A stretch of 64,000 bases of DNA, from the NCBI RefSeq assembly GCF_004341365.1, contig NZ_SLXH01000001.1, forward strand, positions 62,001 through 126,000, in the 5' to 3' direction. This stretch comes from Simplicispira metamorpha. Its GTDB lineage: Bacteria; Pseudomonadota; Gammaproteobacteria; Burkholderiales; Burkholderiaceae_C. This document shows, in pieces, positions 55,384 through 63,141 of the stretch (within the stretch, counting starts at the first letter, position 1; every line of letters starts with the position of its first letter). The translations under genes and the position numbers were made by a program. The notes under the pieces were generated by a model. It did not search any database and had not been told where the DNA came from. It saw nothing but the letters and a program-made list of their open reading frames with translations.

Positions 55384-56328
55384 TCACTTCTCGGGCCAGC
55401 CCGGCGCGGCACGCACCGCCTGTTGCTGCGCCGTGTTGACGGCCAGCTGGAACACGTCGGGCCGCGCGTAGTGGCCCACCGGGTCAAAGTCCATCTGCGC
55501 ACGGGGGATGTCGCCCAGGTCTATCTCGGCCAGCAGCAGGGCATCTTCGCCATACACCGGCCCGGCCAGCACCTGGCCCAGCGGCCCGATGATGCAGCTG
55601 CCGCCGCGCATCAGCACCGTGTCGGGAGCCTCGGGCAGGCGGTTGTGCAGGGCGTCCATGGGCAGCTGCGTGCGGCGCAGGTGCTGGCAGGCCGAGAGCA
55701 CAAAACAGCGCCCCTCCATGGCGATGTGCTGCATGGTGCTGATCCAGCTGTCGCGGTCGTCTGCCGTGGGCGCACAGTACAGCGCCACGCGCTGCTGGTA
55801 CATGGCCATGCGCAGCGCGGGCATGTAGTTTTCCCAGCAGATCACGGCGCCCAGCTTGCCGTAGGGCGTGTCCACCGCTTGCAGCGTGGAGCCATCGCCC
55901 TGCCCCCACACCAGGCGCTCCAGCGCCGTGGGCATGAGCTTGCGGTGGTGGCCCAGCACGGTGCCCTCGGGCCCCAGGTACACGGCGGTGCAGTACAGCG
56001 TGCCGCCATCGCGCTCGATGATGCCCACGCACACATACAGCCGGTGCTGGCCAGCGGCCTGGGCGAGCTGGGCGATTTCCGGGCCATCGAGCGTGACGGC
56101 GGCGTCGTAGTATTTTTTGAAGTCCTGGCGCCCCTCGGGCGTGCGCGCACCGATGAAGATGTGAAAGTCCGCCCCCTTGGGGTAGCCGCCGATGAACGCC
56201 TCCGGAAACACCAGCACCTGGGCGCCGCGCCCGGCCGCCTCCTGCATCAGTGCCTGGGCCTTGGCCACGGTGGCGGGGGTGTCGAACATCACGGTGGCGG
56301 TCTGGGCCACGGCTGCAATCATCTTCAT
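55384..56328 (-). CDS. Nitrilase-family carbon-nitrogen hydrolase
   Basis: 314 residues from the ATG at 56326-56328 (AGGAGA upstream). Catalytic triad of the superfamily: Glu43 (F-P-E-A-F-I-G-G-Y-P-K-G), Lys130 (H-R-K-L-M-P-T) and Cys164 (I-C-W-E-N-Y-M-P). The G-G-Y-P-K-G and C-W-E-N-Y forms are those of true nitrilases (branch 1), which convert nitriles to acids and ammonia, rather than amidases. The natural substrate could be an aryl or alkyl nitrile. No aldoxime dehydratase, nitrile hydratase or transporter is nearby. It converges on thiL with 44 bases between stops, and lies opposite the YecA-like gene. Confidence 0.92.
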   Translation of the reverse strand: MKMIAAVAQTATVMFDTPATVAKAQALMQEAAGRGAQVLVFPEAFIGGYPKGADFHIFIGARTPEGRQDFKKYYDAAVTLDGPEIAQLAQAAGQHRLYVCVGIIERDGGTLYCTAVYLGPEGTVLGHHRKLMPTALERLVWGQGDGSTLQAVDTPYGKLGAVICWENYMPALRMAMYQQRVALYCAPTADDRDSWISTMQHIAMEGRCFVLSACQHLRRTQLPMDALHNRLPEAPDTVLMRGGSCIIGPLGQVLAGPVYGEDALLLAEIDLGDIPRAQMDFDPVGHYARPDVFQLAVNTAQQQAVRAAPGWPEK

Positions 56329-56606
56329 ACGGTCTCCTGTTTTTGTGCAATGGGAGAGCGCAGTGTGCCGACAAACCGCGCGCAGTGCAGCCCCCTCCAG
56401 GCACACCAGTACCCGCTACCCACCGGTGGCCGCCCGCGTGGCACTGCACTGGCGCCCAGACACCAGCGCTACACTTTGCGCCCCGCTGGCGGCGCCACCG
56501 GCACGCGCCCTGCGGCCCGGGCCCCTGAGCGAGCACCCCGCTGCCATTTTTTCTGCGCCGCAGCCTTCTCTATCCACCCGCTTTTGACCGACCCACGGAG
56601 CCCGCC

Positions 56607-57440
56607 ATGAACGACCCCACATCGCCCACCCCTGACCACGCCGCCACCGCCCCGGCCCTGAGCAGCGACGACATCGACGCCCTGGAAACCCTCCTGGACG
56701 ACCTGCGCACGCGCAGTGAAGAAATCCCGCAGTGGGAGTTCTGCGACGGCTTTCTGACCGCGCTGGTGTGCAGCCGCCGCGCCATCGGAGCAGCCGAATA
56801 CCTGCCCATGCTGCTGGGCGATGGCGCCGCCATCGACGTGGCCGAAGGCGAGAGCCTGCCGCTGCTGGAGCCGTTTGCCGACGCCGCACAGCAAGCGCAG
56901 TTTCTGGCGCTGTGGCAGCGGCGCTGGAACGAGATCGAGCAGGCGCTGGACACCGACGTCAAAACCCTGGACGACGAGCGCACCTTCGAGCCCGATGTGA
57001 TGGACATGCGCGGTGCCGTCGCTGCCCTCTCTGAAGCCGAGCGCGCCGAACTGGCCGGCCAGGACATCCCCTCGTTTGCCCAGGTCTGGGCGCTGGGCTT
57101 CATGTTTGCTGTGGAGAACTGGCCCGAAGAATGGCAGCCCCCCCGCGACAAGGAAACCGCCCAGTGGCTGGATGAAGCCCTGGACAGCATCGTCGCCCTG
57201 ACCGAAGACGACACCGGCACGCCCAGCGTCAGCATGTACGCCGAAGACGGCCCACCCAGCGTCAGCCAGGCGCGTGTGGAGCTGTTTGGCGAGGCCATCT
57301 GGGCCGTGTACGACCTGCGCCAGCTCTGGAAAAGCGTGGGCCCGCGCATCGAAACCCTGCGCAAAGCCCCCGAGCCGGGCCGCAACGACCCCTGCACCTG
57401 CGGCAGCGGCAAGAAGTTCAAGAAGTGCTGCGGCGCCTGA
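56607..57440 (+). CDS. YecA/UPF0149-family protein with C-terminal SEC-C zinc motif
   Basis: 277 residues. The helical UPF0149 region spans about 20-200 (W-E-F-C-D-G-F-L-T-A-L near 45, then F-A-Q-V-W-A-L-G-F-M near 160), and a SEC-C motif closes the protein: G-R-N-D-P-C-T-C-G-S-G-K-K-F-K-K-C-C (last 20 residues) with the C-x-C-x8-CC zinc ligands. E. coli YecA and AscA with this tail interact with ribosomes and the secretory pathway; a chaperone or translation-linked role is therefore likely. GGAG precedes the ATG. A repeat copy follows nine bases after the stop. Confidence 0.9.
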   Translation: MNDPTSPTPDHAATAPALSSDDIDALETLLDDLRTRSEEIPQWEFCDGFLTALVCSRRAIGAAEYLPMLLGDGAAIDVAEGESLPLLEPFADAAQQAQFLALWQRRWNEIEQALDTDVKTLDDERTFEPDVMDMRGAVAALSEAERAELAGQDIPSFAQVWALGFMFAVENWPEEWQPPRDKETAQWLDEALDSIVALTEDDTGTPSVSMYAEDGPPSVSQARVELFGEAIWAVYDLRQLWKSVGPRIETLRKAPEPGRNDPCTCGSGKKFKKCCGA

Positions 57441-57448
57441 CGCAAAAT

Positions 57449-57515
57449 CGCTATTGATTTGATAGCTGCTAGCGCACGCCAAACGGGTGATAGAAGCCAA
57501 TTTGGCTTGATTCTT
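57449..57515 (+). repeat. Interspersed repeat, copy 12
   Basis: GCTATTGATTTGATAGCTGC then TAGCGC; the right half is diverged (GATAGAAGCCAATTTGGCTT), resembling copies 1 and 3. It starts eight bases after the YecA-like stop, same orientation. Confidence 0.85.
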
Positions 57516-57530
57516 TGACCTCCCTTTTCC

Positions 57531-57548
57531 ACGCGCCTTCGGGCGCGT
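57531..57548 (+). promoter_or_regulatory. TTCG-loop hairpin directly before the SulP start
   Basis: ACGCGCC-TTCG-GGCGCGT, a perfect 7-bp stem with the stable UUCG tetraloop in RNA, ends nine bases before the SulP ATG, where a Shine-Dalgarno sequence would be expected. None is seen. It may terminate upstream transcripts or modulate translation. Confidence 0.5.
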
Positions 57549-57557
57549 TGCTGTTGC

Positions 57558-59159
57558 ATGAGCCCCTTGTTTCTAACCCGCCTGCGCGCCGAATGGGCGC
57601 CCAGCATCCCGCGCGAGCTGCTCGCCGGGGCCGTGGCCACGTTTGCGCTGATCCCCGAAGTGATTGCGTTCTCGTTTGTCGCGGGCGTCGATCCGTCGGT
57701 GGGGCTGTTTGCCTCGTTCGTCATCAGCATCGTGATTGCGTTTGCGGGCGCGCGCCCGGCCATGGTGTCGGCGGCGGCGGGCTCGGTGGCGCTGGTGGCA
57801 GCGCCGCTGGTGCAGTCGCACGGGCTGCAATACCTGCTGGCGGCGGGGCTGCTGGCGGGCGCGGTGCAGGTGGTGTTTGGCCTGCTGCGGCTGGGGGTGC
57901 TGATGCGCTTTGTCTCCAGCTCGGTGCGCACTGGCTTTGTCAACGCGCTGGCCATCTTGATTTTTGCCGCGCAGTGGCCGCACCTGGCGGACGCCAATGC
58001 CGCCACCTGGGCCATGCTGGCGCTGGGCCTGGCGCTGATTTACGGCCTGCCGCGCCTGGGCGCCGTGCTGGGCTGGCGCGCGCTCACGGCCATTCCGTCG
58101 CCGCTGATTTGCGTGGTGGTGCTGACGCTGCTGGCATCGTGGCGGGGCCTGCCGCTGGCCACCGTGGCCGACCTGGGCCAGCTGCCCAGCGCCCTGCCCG
58201 CCTGGGGCCTGCCCGAGGTGCCCGCCACGCTGGAGACGCTGCGCACCATCTTGCTGCCCGCGCTGGCCATTGCCATGGTCGGCCTGCTCGAATCGGTGCT
58301 GACCGCCGCCGTGGTCGATGAGCTGACCGACACGCCCAGCAACAAAAACCGCGAATGCACCGGCCTGGGCCTGGCCAACATCGCCGCCAGCTGCTTTGGC
58401 GGCATTGCGGGCTGCGGAATGATTGGCCAGGCCGTGGGCAACGTCAAATACGGCGGGCGCGGGCGCCTGTCCACGCTATTTGCGGGGGTGTTTTTGCTGG
58501 TGCTGATGGTGGCGCTCAAGCCCTGGGTGTCACAGGTGCCGGTGGTGGCGCTGGTCGCCATCATGGTGATGGTGTCGGCAGAGACATTCGACTGGAAATC
58601 GCTGCGCACGCTGGTGCGCCACCCGCGCCTGTCCAGCGCCGTGATGCTGGCCACCGTGGTGGTGACGATAGGGACGCACAACCTGGCGGCGGGCGTGGCC
58701 GTGGGCGTGGTGCTCAGCGGGGTGTTTTTTGCGGTCAAGGTCTCGCGCATGCTGGACGTGCAGTGCGAGGATATTGACGAGGCTGACGCGGGCGACGGTG
58801 TGGGCAGTGCGCTCCACAGCGGCGGCAGTGGCAGCACTGGCATGGGCGCAGAAACCGGCAGCGCAGCCACCCATGGCCAGCGCATCTGGCGCGTGGCGGG
58901 ACAGGTGTTTTTTGCCTCTGCCGATGCGTTCATCGAGGCGTTTGACGTGCTGGGCGCCGAGCACCGGCACGTCACCATCGACGTCTCGCGCGCGCACTTT
59001 TGGGACGTGACCGCCGTGGCCGCGCTGGACAAGGTGGTGCAGCGCCTGCGCCAGCACGGCTGCACCGTGCAGGTGCTGGGTCTGAGTGAGGCCAGCGCGG
59101 TGTTGATAGACCGCCTGGGCGGTGCAACGGCAGATGGGCGCTCACCCAGCGGCTCGTGA
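57558..59159 (+). CDS. SulP-family anion transporter with C-terminal STAS domain
   Basis: 533 residues. About 10-12 membrane segments lie in 20-395 with the SulP look (E-L-L-A-G-A-V-A-T-F-A-L-I-P-E-V-I-A-F at the start, I-A-G-C-G-M-I-G-Q-A-V-G-N in the middle, A-G-V-A-V-G-V-V-L-S-G-V-F-F near the end). A Gly/Ser-rich linker (about 415-440) leads to a STAS domain (about 445-515) whose loop reads H-F-W-D-V-T-A-V-A, without a phosphorylatable Ser. Substrates of relatives are sulfate, bicarbonate or dicarboxylates; M-I-G-Q-A-V-G-N resembles the group near a carbonic anhydrase or bicarbonate role, but this is only suggestive. Confidence 0.9.
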   Translation: MSPLFLTRLRAEWAPSIPRELLAGAVATFALIPEVIAFSFVAGVDPSVGLFASFVISIVIAFAGARPAMVSAAAGSVALVAAPLVQSHGLQYLLAAGLLAGAVQVVFGLLRLGVLMRFVSSSVRTGFVNALAILIFAAQWPHLADANAATWAMLALGLALIYGLPRLGAVLGWRALTAIPSPLICVVVLTLLASWRGLPLATVADLGQLPSALPAWGLPEVPATLETLRTILLPALAIAMVGLLESVLTAAVVDELTDTPSNKNRECTGLGLANIAASCFGGIAGCGMIGQAVGNVKYGGRGRLSTLFAGVFLLVLMVALKPWVSQVPVVALVAIMVMVSAETFDWKSLRTLVRHPRLSSAVMLATVVVTIGTHNLAAGVAVGVVLSGVFFAVKVSRMLDVQCEDIDEADAGDGVGSALHSGGSGSTGMGAETGSAATHGQRIWRVAGQVFFASADAFIEAFDVLGAEHRHVTIDVSRAHFWDVTAVAALDKVVQRLRQHGCTVQVLGLSEASAVLIDRLGGATADGRSPSGS

Positions 59160-59167
59160 GCGCCGCC

Positions 59168-59656
59168 TCACCCCTGCGCCAGAAATTTTTTCAGATTGCC
59201 TGCCGCCGTGCTGCGCACCTTGCGCTTGAGCGAGGGCGACCAGCCCAGCAGCACGCCCGGGGCGCCCAGTGCCTGGCGCGCCCAGCGCCAGAAGCTGAAG
59301 CGGTCGCGGTGCGTGGCAATCAGCCCGTCGGGGGTAAAGGTGAAGACGCCGTCCACAACGTTGTGCACCACGCGCCCGGTGGCGCTGAAAAGGTAGCGCG
59401 CTTGCCAGTGGGCGCGACCACCACTGGCGTCGGCCTCGATGCCGCTGAACTCCAGCTTCCAGTGCTGTGCAGCGCCGGGCTTTTGGCTGGCGCTGCACAG
59501 CATGCGCCACATGCCCGCCACCTGCTCGCGGCCCTGGAGCGAAAAAGCTTCGTCATCAAACGTGGCCTCGGGTGCGTAGCAGGCGGCCATGCGGGCGTGG
59601 TCTAGCTGGCTGAAGGCGGTGTAAAAGCGGTGCAGTGTCTGGGCGTTGGGGTGCAT
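59168..59656 (-). CDS. NTF2-like (SnoaL-fold) protein
   Basis: 162 residues from the ATG at 59654-59656 with AGGAGG upstream. The pattern is that of the nuclear-transport-factor-2 superfamily: helix Q-T-L-H-R-F-Y-T-A-F-S-Q-L-D, Y-A-P-E-A-T-F-D-D-E-A-F, G-R-E-Q-V-A-G-M-W, then the beta sheet with A-R-Y-L-F-S-A-T-G-R-V-V-H-N and D-R-F-S-F-W-R-W-A. Relatives bind small ligands or act as isomerases, cyclases or limonene-epoxide-type hydrolases; the substrate cannot be deduced. It overlaps no gene and converges on the SulP gene with eight bases between stops. Confidence 0.85.
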   Translation of the reverse strand: MHPNAQTLHRFYTAFSQLDHARMAACYAPEATFDDEAFSLQGREQVAGMWRMLCSASQKPGAAQHWKLEFSGIEADASGGRAHWQARYLFSATGRVVHNVVDGVFTFTPDGLIATHRDRFSFWRWARQALGAPGVLLGWSPSLKRKVRSTAAGNLKKFLAQG

Positions 59657-59727
59657 ACGGCCTCCTCCTGAATGTGGCGCGCCCATGCTACAGCGCCGCT
59701 TGCAGTGGTCTCAGAAACCGCCCGCCC

Positions 59728-61335
59728 TCACTGCAAGGACTTCAGGAAGTGCTGCTCGTCGGGCGTTTCGCGCCGTTCCTGCACGCGGTTATTGACCAGG
59801 GTTTCGTGGGTATGCGACTGCGTCTGGTCTGTCTTTTGCACGGCGTTGGTGAGCCGGTCTTTGGCTGCTTCAAGCAAGGTCGTGACCGTGCGCCGGTCTT
59901 GAATGCGGTAGCGATCGAAATTGCCGGAGGAGATGTCCAGCATGCCTTCATTGCGTGCTTTGGCGTATTGCGACTTCAGTTGCTCGCTTTGCTCTTGGAC
60001 GATGGATGCCGTGTCTTTGCGGGGGTCGGTCTGCACCTCGGTTTTCTGGCTGATCTCGTATTCCACATGGCCTTTTTCGGTCACGCTGTTCCAGCGGTTG
60101 TTGCGGGTGAAGTCGCCGCTGAAGCTGGCCTCAAAGTCCGTCAATCCGCTCAACAAGGGCTGCGCCTGCTCTGTGAAGCCCGGGCCGGGAAGGGCTGGAG
60201 ACATGCCCAAAACGCCCACTGCGCGGCCCTCGCTGGACGCAGCCGCTTGGTGCATTTGCGTGAAACTGCTTTTGAACAAGTCCACCAGGGCGGCGTCGGC
60301 ATGGCCGCGTTCTGCTGCGGCGTCAATGAGTTGCAGCTGCTGGGCCAGGGCCGCCTGGCGCTGCTGCGCGTTGTCCGCTGACAGCGGCGGGGTCACATCC
60401 AGGCGCAGGTCGATCTGGCCCGCCGTGCCTTTGAAGGCCAGCGTGTTTTCGTGCTCCCCCAGCCGCAATGAAAACGCACCGACCGCAGCCGATGCCGTGG
60501 GGTTCACGATGTCCAGGCTCAGCCCTGAAAACACGCTGCGGTCGTAGTTCATCAGGCCCGCCAAATCCATGGTGGGCGACTCTGACTGGCCCAGCCCGGC
60601 AAGCGCCTCTTCCAGTCCATCGGAGAGTGTGACCAGCGCCTGGCGCTCGGCATCGCTCAACGCGCCAGAGCTGCTGACCGCCACCTGAATGCCGGGGTTG
60701 GCGCTCGCGTTGGGCAGCCGGGGCTGGTTGTTCACTGCGATCTGCAAATCCACGGTCTGCCCGGAACGGGTCTTGATCTGCAACGTGACCGTGGCGGCCT
60801 TGCGCTGGAGGTTGCTGAACTGATCGTCAAGCGACTGCGTGGGGTCTATGCCCACCAGCATCGTCTGCCGAAAATCCACAGGCTCGGTGGTCGCCGCAGA
60901 CAGCTTGGACAGCAAGGCACTGCCCAGGCCACGCCATTGGTTGGCAAGGTTGTCTCTGTCTCGGGGGGTGGTGCCGTAGTTGCGGGCCATCAAGGTGCTG
61001 ATGGCGTCTCCGGCGGGGGAAGAAGCCCAGGTTTTCTCGGCGCCGGACGGCTTGGGCATTGCGCTGGCCAGCGTGTCGGCCTTGGATACCGTGGTCACGG
61101 TGAACGGTTGCAGCTGCTCGTAGGTGTTGTCTGCGGGCACCGCCCTTTCTGGCGCCTGCGAGAGCCAGACGACGGATGCGGTCGGGGGCGCTTGTGCTTG
61201 CGCCTTATCCAGGGCACCTGCCTGGACGAGCTGGACTGAACCAGCCGCACCTGCCGACCCTCCGCGCTCACTCAAGCGGGTATAGCTGGCGTTGTCCAGC
61301 GGACTTGCCATGCGCAATGCTGAAATAGGGGTCAC
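59728..61335 (-). CDS. Large protein of unknown function
   Basis: 535 residues. I do not recognise a family. The likely start is GTG at 61333-61335, nine bases after AGGAGG. No signal peptide or membrane segment. The N-terminal third is rich in Ala, Ser, Thr and Pro and looks disordered; the middle (about 150-330) has alternating strands such as V-T-L-Q-I-K-T-R-S-G-Q-T-V-D-L-Q-I-A-V and I-D-L-R-L-D-V, with helices; the last ~120 residues are charged and helical (K-A-R-N-E-G-M-L-D-I, R-V-Q-E-R-R-E-T-P-D-E). There is no cysteine that I can see. Base use is a little less GC-rich than its neighbours. It stands alone between the NTF2 gene and cinA. Confidence 0.75.
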   Translation of the reverse strand: MTPISALRMASPLDNASYTRLSERGGSAGAAGSVQLVQAGALDKAQAQAPPTASVVWLSQAPERAVPADNTYEQLQPFTVTTVSKADTLASAMPKPSGAEKTWASSPAGDAISTLMARNYGTTPRDRDNLANQWRGLGSALLSKLSAATTEPVDFRQTMLVGIDPTQSLDDQFSNLQRKAATVTLQIKTRSGQTVDLQIAVNNQPRLPNASANPGIQVAVSSSGALSDAERQALVTLSDGLEEALAGLGQSESPTMDLAGLMNYDRSVFSGLSLDIVNPTASAAVGAFSLRLGEHENTLAFKGTAGQIDLRLDVTPPLSADNAQQRQAALAQQLQLIDAAAERGHADAALVDLFKSSFTQMHQAAASSEGRAVGVLGMSPALPGPGFTEQAQPLLSGLTDFEASFSGDFTRNNRWNSVTEKGHVEYEISQKTEVQTDPRKDTASIVQEQSEQLKSQYAKARNEGMLDISSGNFDRYRIQDRRTVTTLLEAAKDRLTNAVQKTDQTQSHTHETLVNNRVQERRETPDEQHFLKSLQ

Positions 61336-61433
61336 GGGGCCATCCCTCCTGGCTGAGTGTTGTTGACGAACCTCCGTGTTTTATCGGCAGATGGGGGGAA
61401 ATATTGAATTTTCGAGAAACCGCAGGGCCCGGA

Positions 61434-61961
61434 TCAGCGCGGCAGCCGTGCGGACAGGTGTTGCAAGGCGTGCCGCACCGTGGCGGCGCGCACGGCGGCG
61501 CGGTCGCCCGCAAAGTGCTGTACCTCGCTGTGGGTTGTGCCGTCCACGCACCAGGCTAACCACACCGTGCCCACGGGCTTGTCGGCACTGCCCCCGGTAG
61601 GCCCGGCCACCCCGGTCACGGCCAGGCTGACCTGGGCGTGGGAGCGGGCCAGCGCGCCCTCGGCCATGGCGCGGGCCACGGGTTCGCTGACGGCGCCATG
61701 CTGCGCAATCAGGTCGGCATCCACGCCCAGCAGCTCGGTTTTGGCGGCGTTGGAGTAGCTGACCACACCGCGCTCAAACCACTGGCTGGAGCCAGCCAGA
61801 TCGGTGCAGGCGGCGGCGATGAGGCCGCCGGTGCAGCTCTCGGCGGTGGCCAGCATCCAGCCGCGCGCCAGCAGGGCGCCAGAAATAGACACCAAAATGG
61901 CCTCCAGCGCTTGTGCAGTGGGCGCATCCAGCTCATTTTTTGATAGTGAAACGGCACTCAT
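61434..61961 (-). CDS. pncC: CinA C-terminal domain protein / nicotinamide-nucleotide amidase
   Basis: 175 residues. This is the stand-alone C-terminal CinA domain that hydrolyses NMN to NaMN in NAD salvage. Motifs: A-T-A-E-S-C-T-G-G-L-I-A (catalytic Ser region), G-S-S-Q-W-F-E-R-G-V-V-S-Y-S-N, A-V-T-G-V-A-G-P-T-G-G and K-P-V-G-T-V-W. Residues about 5-25 (L-S-K-N-E-L-D-A-P-T-A-Q-A-L-E-A-I-L) are encoded by a repeat copy, so the N-terminus is partly element-derived. The ATG overlaps the pgpA stop (ATGA). It is the last gene of the rlmL-like/PIN/pgpA/cinA series. Confidence 0.93.
   Translation of the reverse strand: MSAVSLSKNELDAPTAQALEAILVSISGALLARGWMLATAESCTGGLIAAACTDLAGSSQWFERGVVSYSNAAKTELLGVDADLIAQHGAVSEPVARAMAEGALARSHAQVSLAVTGVAGPTGGSADKPVGTVWLAWCVDGTTHSEVQHFAGDRAAVRAATVRHALQHLSARLPR
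61883..61949 (-). repeat. Interspersed repeat, copy 13 (inside cinA/pncC)
   Basis: On the minus strand CACTATCAAAAAATGAGCTG, then CAAGCGCTGGAGGCCATTTTG. It occupies codons near the 5' end of cinA in the sense orientation and in frame. Confidence 0.85.
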
Positions 61962-62506
61962 ACCCAGAACCTCCACAGTGCAATGACCAGCAGGGTGCAA
62001 AACGCCGCCACCAGGTCGTCAAACAAAATGCCCCAGCCACCGCGCCAGCCAAAGCCTTTGAACAGGCCATCGGCCCAGCCCACGGGGCCGGGTTTGACGG
62101 CATCAAAAAACCGGAACAGCACAAACGCCCAGAACTGGCCCCAAAAGCCCATCGGCATGGCCAGCCACAGCACCAGCCAGAAGGCCACCACCTCGTCCCA
62201 GACGATGGCGCCGGGGTCGGCCACGCGCATGTGGCGGGCGGTGAGGGTGCAGGCCCACCAGCCGCCCAGCGTGGCAAACACGATGAGCAGGCCCAGGCGC
62301 AGCGGATCGAGCCAGTGTTGCAACAGCAAAAAGGCCAGCCAGGCCCACAGCGTGCCCACGGTGCCGGGGGCGTTGCGCGACAGCCCTGCACCCAAGCCCA
62401 GCGCGATGAAGTGCGCCGGGTGGGCGAGCAAAAAGCGCACCGTGGGGCGCGGTGCAGGGGCCGCAGAAGCAGCAAAGGAAGCCGGGCTGGCAGAAGGAGC
62501 GTCCAT
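61958..62506 (-). CDS. pgpA: PgpA: phosphatidylglycerophosphatase A
   Basis: 182 residues from the ATG at 62504-62506. It removes the phosphate of phosphatidylglycerol phosphate at the inner membrane. Landmarks: G-L-G-A-G-L-S-R-N-A-P-G-T-V-G-T-L, D-P-G-A-I-V-W-D-E-V-V-A-F-W (catalytic acidic residues), F-R-F-F-D-A-V-K-P-G-P-V and a late D-D-L-V-A-A. Four hydrophobic segments lie within about 35-180. The Ala/Ser-rich first 20 residues may be variable. It is 11 bases after the PIN-domain gene and overlaps cinA by ATGA, the same pgpA-cinA pairing as in many proteobacteria. Confidence 0.96.
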   Translation of the reverse strand: MDAPSASPASFAASAAPAPRPTVRFLLAHPAHFIALGLGAGLSRNAPGTVGTLWAWLAFLLLQHWLDPLRLGLLIVFATLGGWWACTLTARHMRVADPGAIVWDEVVAFWLVLWLAMPMGFWGQFWAFVLFRFFDAVKPGPVGWADGLFKGFGWRGGWGILFDDLVAAFCTLLVIALWRFWV

Positions 62507-62517
62507 GGCAAAAAATT

Positions 62518-63141
62518 CTAGGCAGGGGTCGTGACAGGAGGGGCGGCGACCAGGGCAGGCGCGGCCAGCGGGGCAGCCTCCGGCGGGGCATAGTGGGTGG
62601 CGTCTGGCCGCACCGCGCCGGGCACCGCCCACACCAGCGCCGTGGCCACCTGCGCGCCGTAGGCCAGCAGGCGCTTGCGCACGGCCAGCACGGCTTTGTC
62701 TTTGCTCAGCAGCAGCGCGCGGTGGGCAGCGGCCAGATCGAGAAAGCGCTGGTCGTCGGCGTCGCGGCAGACCACGGGCACGCGCGCGGGCACGTCCACC
62801 CATTGGACTTGGGCGTCGTAGGCTTGCAGCACGGCGGCAGCGTCCAGCCCATAAAAGGCCACGCGCGGGGCGATTTGCGGGTAGGCCAGCACACGCTCCA
62901 GCTCATCGCGCATGGGCGCCGTGGCCAGCCAGCGCACCTCACCGCCTTGCAGCAGCTGGCGCAGCACGGCGGTGGCGGGGTCGGCAAACACCAGCAGGTC
63001 GAGCACGATGTTGGTGTCCAGCACCACGGCGCACGGGCCAGTGGCGGGCGCAGCCAGCGGCCAGCGCAGCTCAACGCGCACGGGGCGCACCGGCGGGGGC
63101 GGCAGCGGGCGCAGCGGCGCCAGGCGCGCCCTCGGGGGCAT
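62518..63141 (-). CDS. PIN-domain protein (putative VapC-like RNase, PIN_3 family)
   Basis: 207 residues. The PIN fold begins at about 38 with V-V-L-D-T-N-I-V-L-D-L-L (first catalytic Asp). R-D-E-L-E-R-V-L near 80 gives the conserved Glu, and D-A-D-D-Q-R-F-L-D-L-A and L-L-S-K-D-K-A-V-L supply later acidic residues, so the nuclease site seems intact. Family members are toxin-like RNases; no antitoxin gene is next to it, and it overlaps the preceding methyltransferase gene by 71 bases, which suggests a stable chromosomal gene linked to RNA processing. The start is uncertain: no ribosome site is seen, and the first ~30 residues are Pro/Arg-rich. Confidence 0.82.
   Translation of the reverse strand: MPPRARLAPLRPLPPPPVRPVRVELRWPLAAPATGPCAVVLDTNIVLDLLVFADPATAVLRQLLQGGEVRWLATAPMRDELERVLAYPQIAPRVAFYGLDAAAVLQAYDAQVQWVDVPARVPVVCRDADDQRFLDLAAAHRALLLSKDKAVLAVRKRLLAYGAQVATALVWAVPGAVRPDATHYAPPEAAPLAAPALVAAPPVTTPA

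Noticed and set aside
62518-63141. Classical VapBC toxin-antitoxin pair
   Set aside because: No small antitoxin gene precedes or follows; the neighbours are an rRNA methyltransferase and pgpA.
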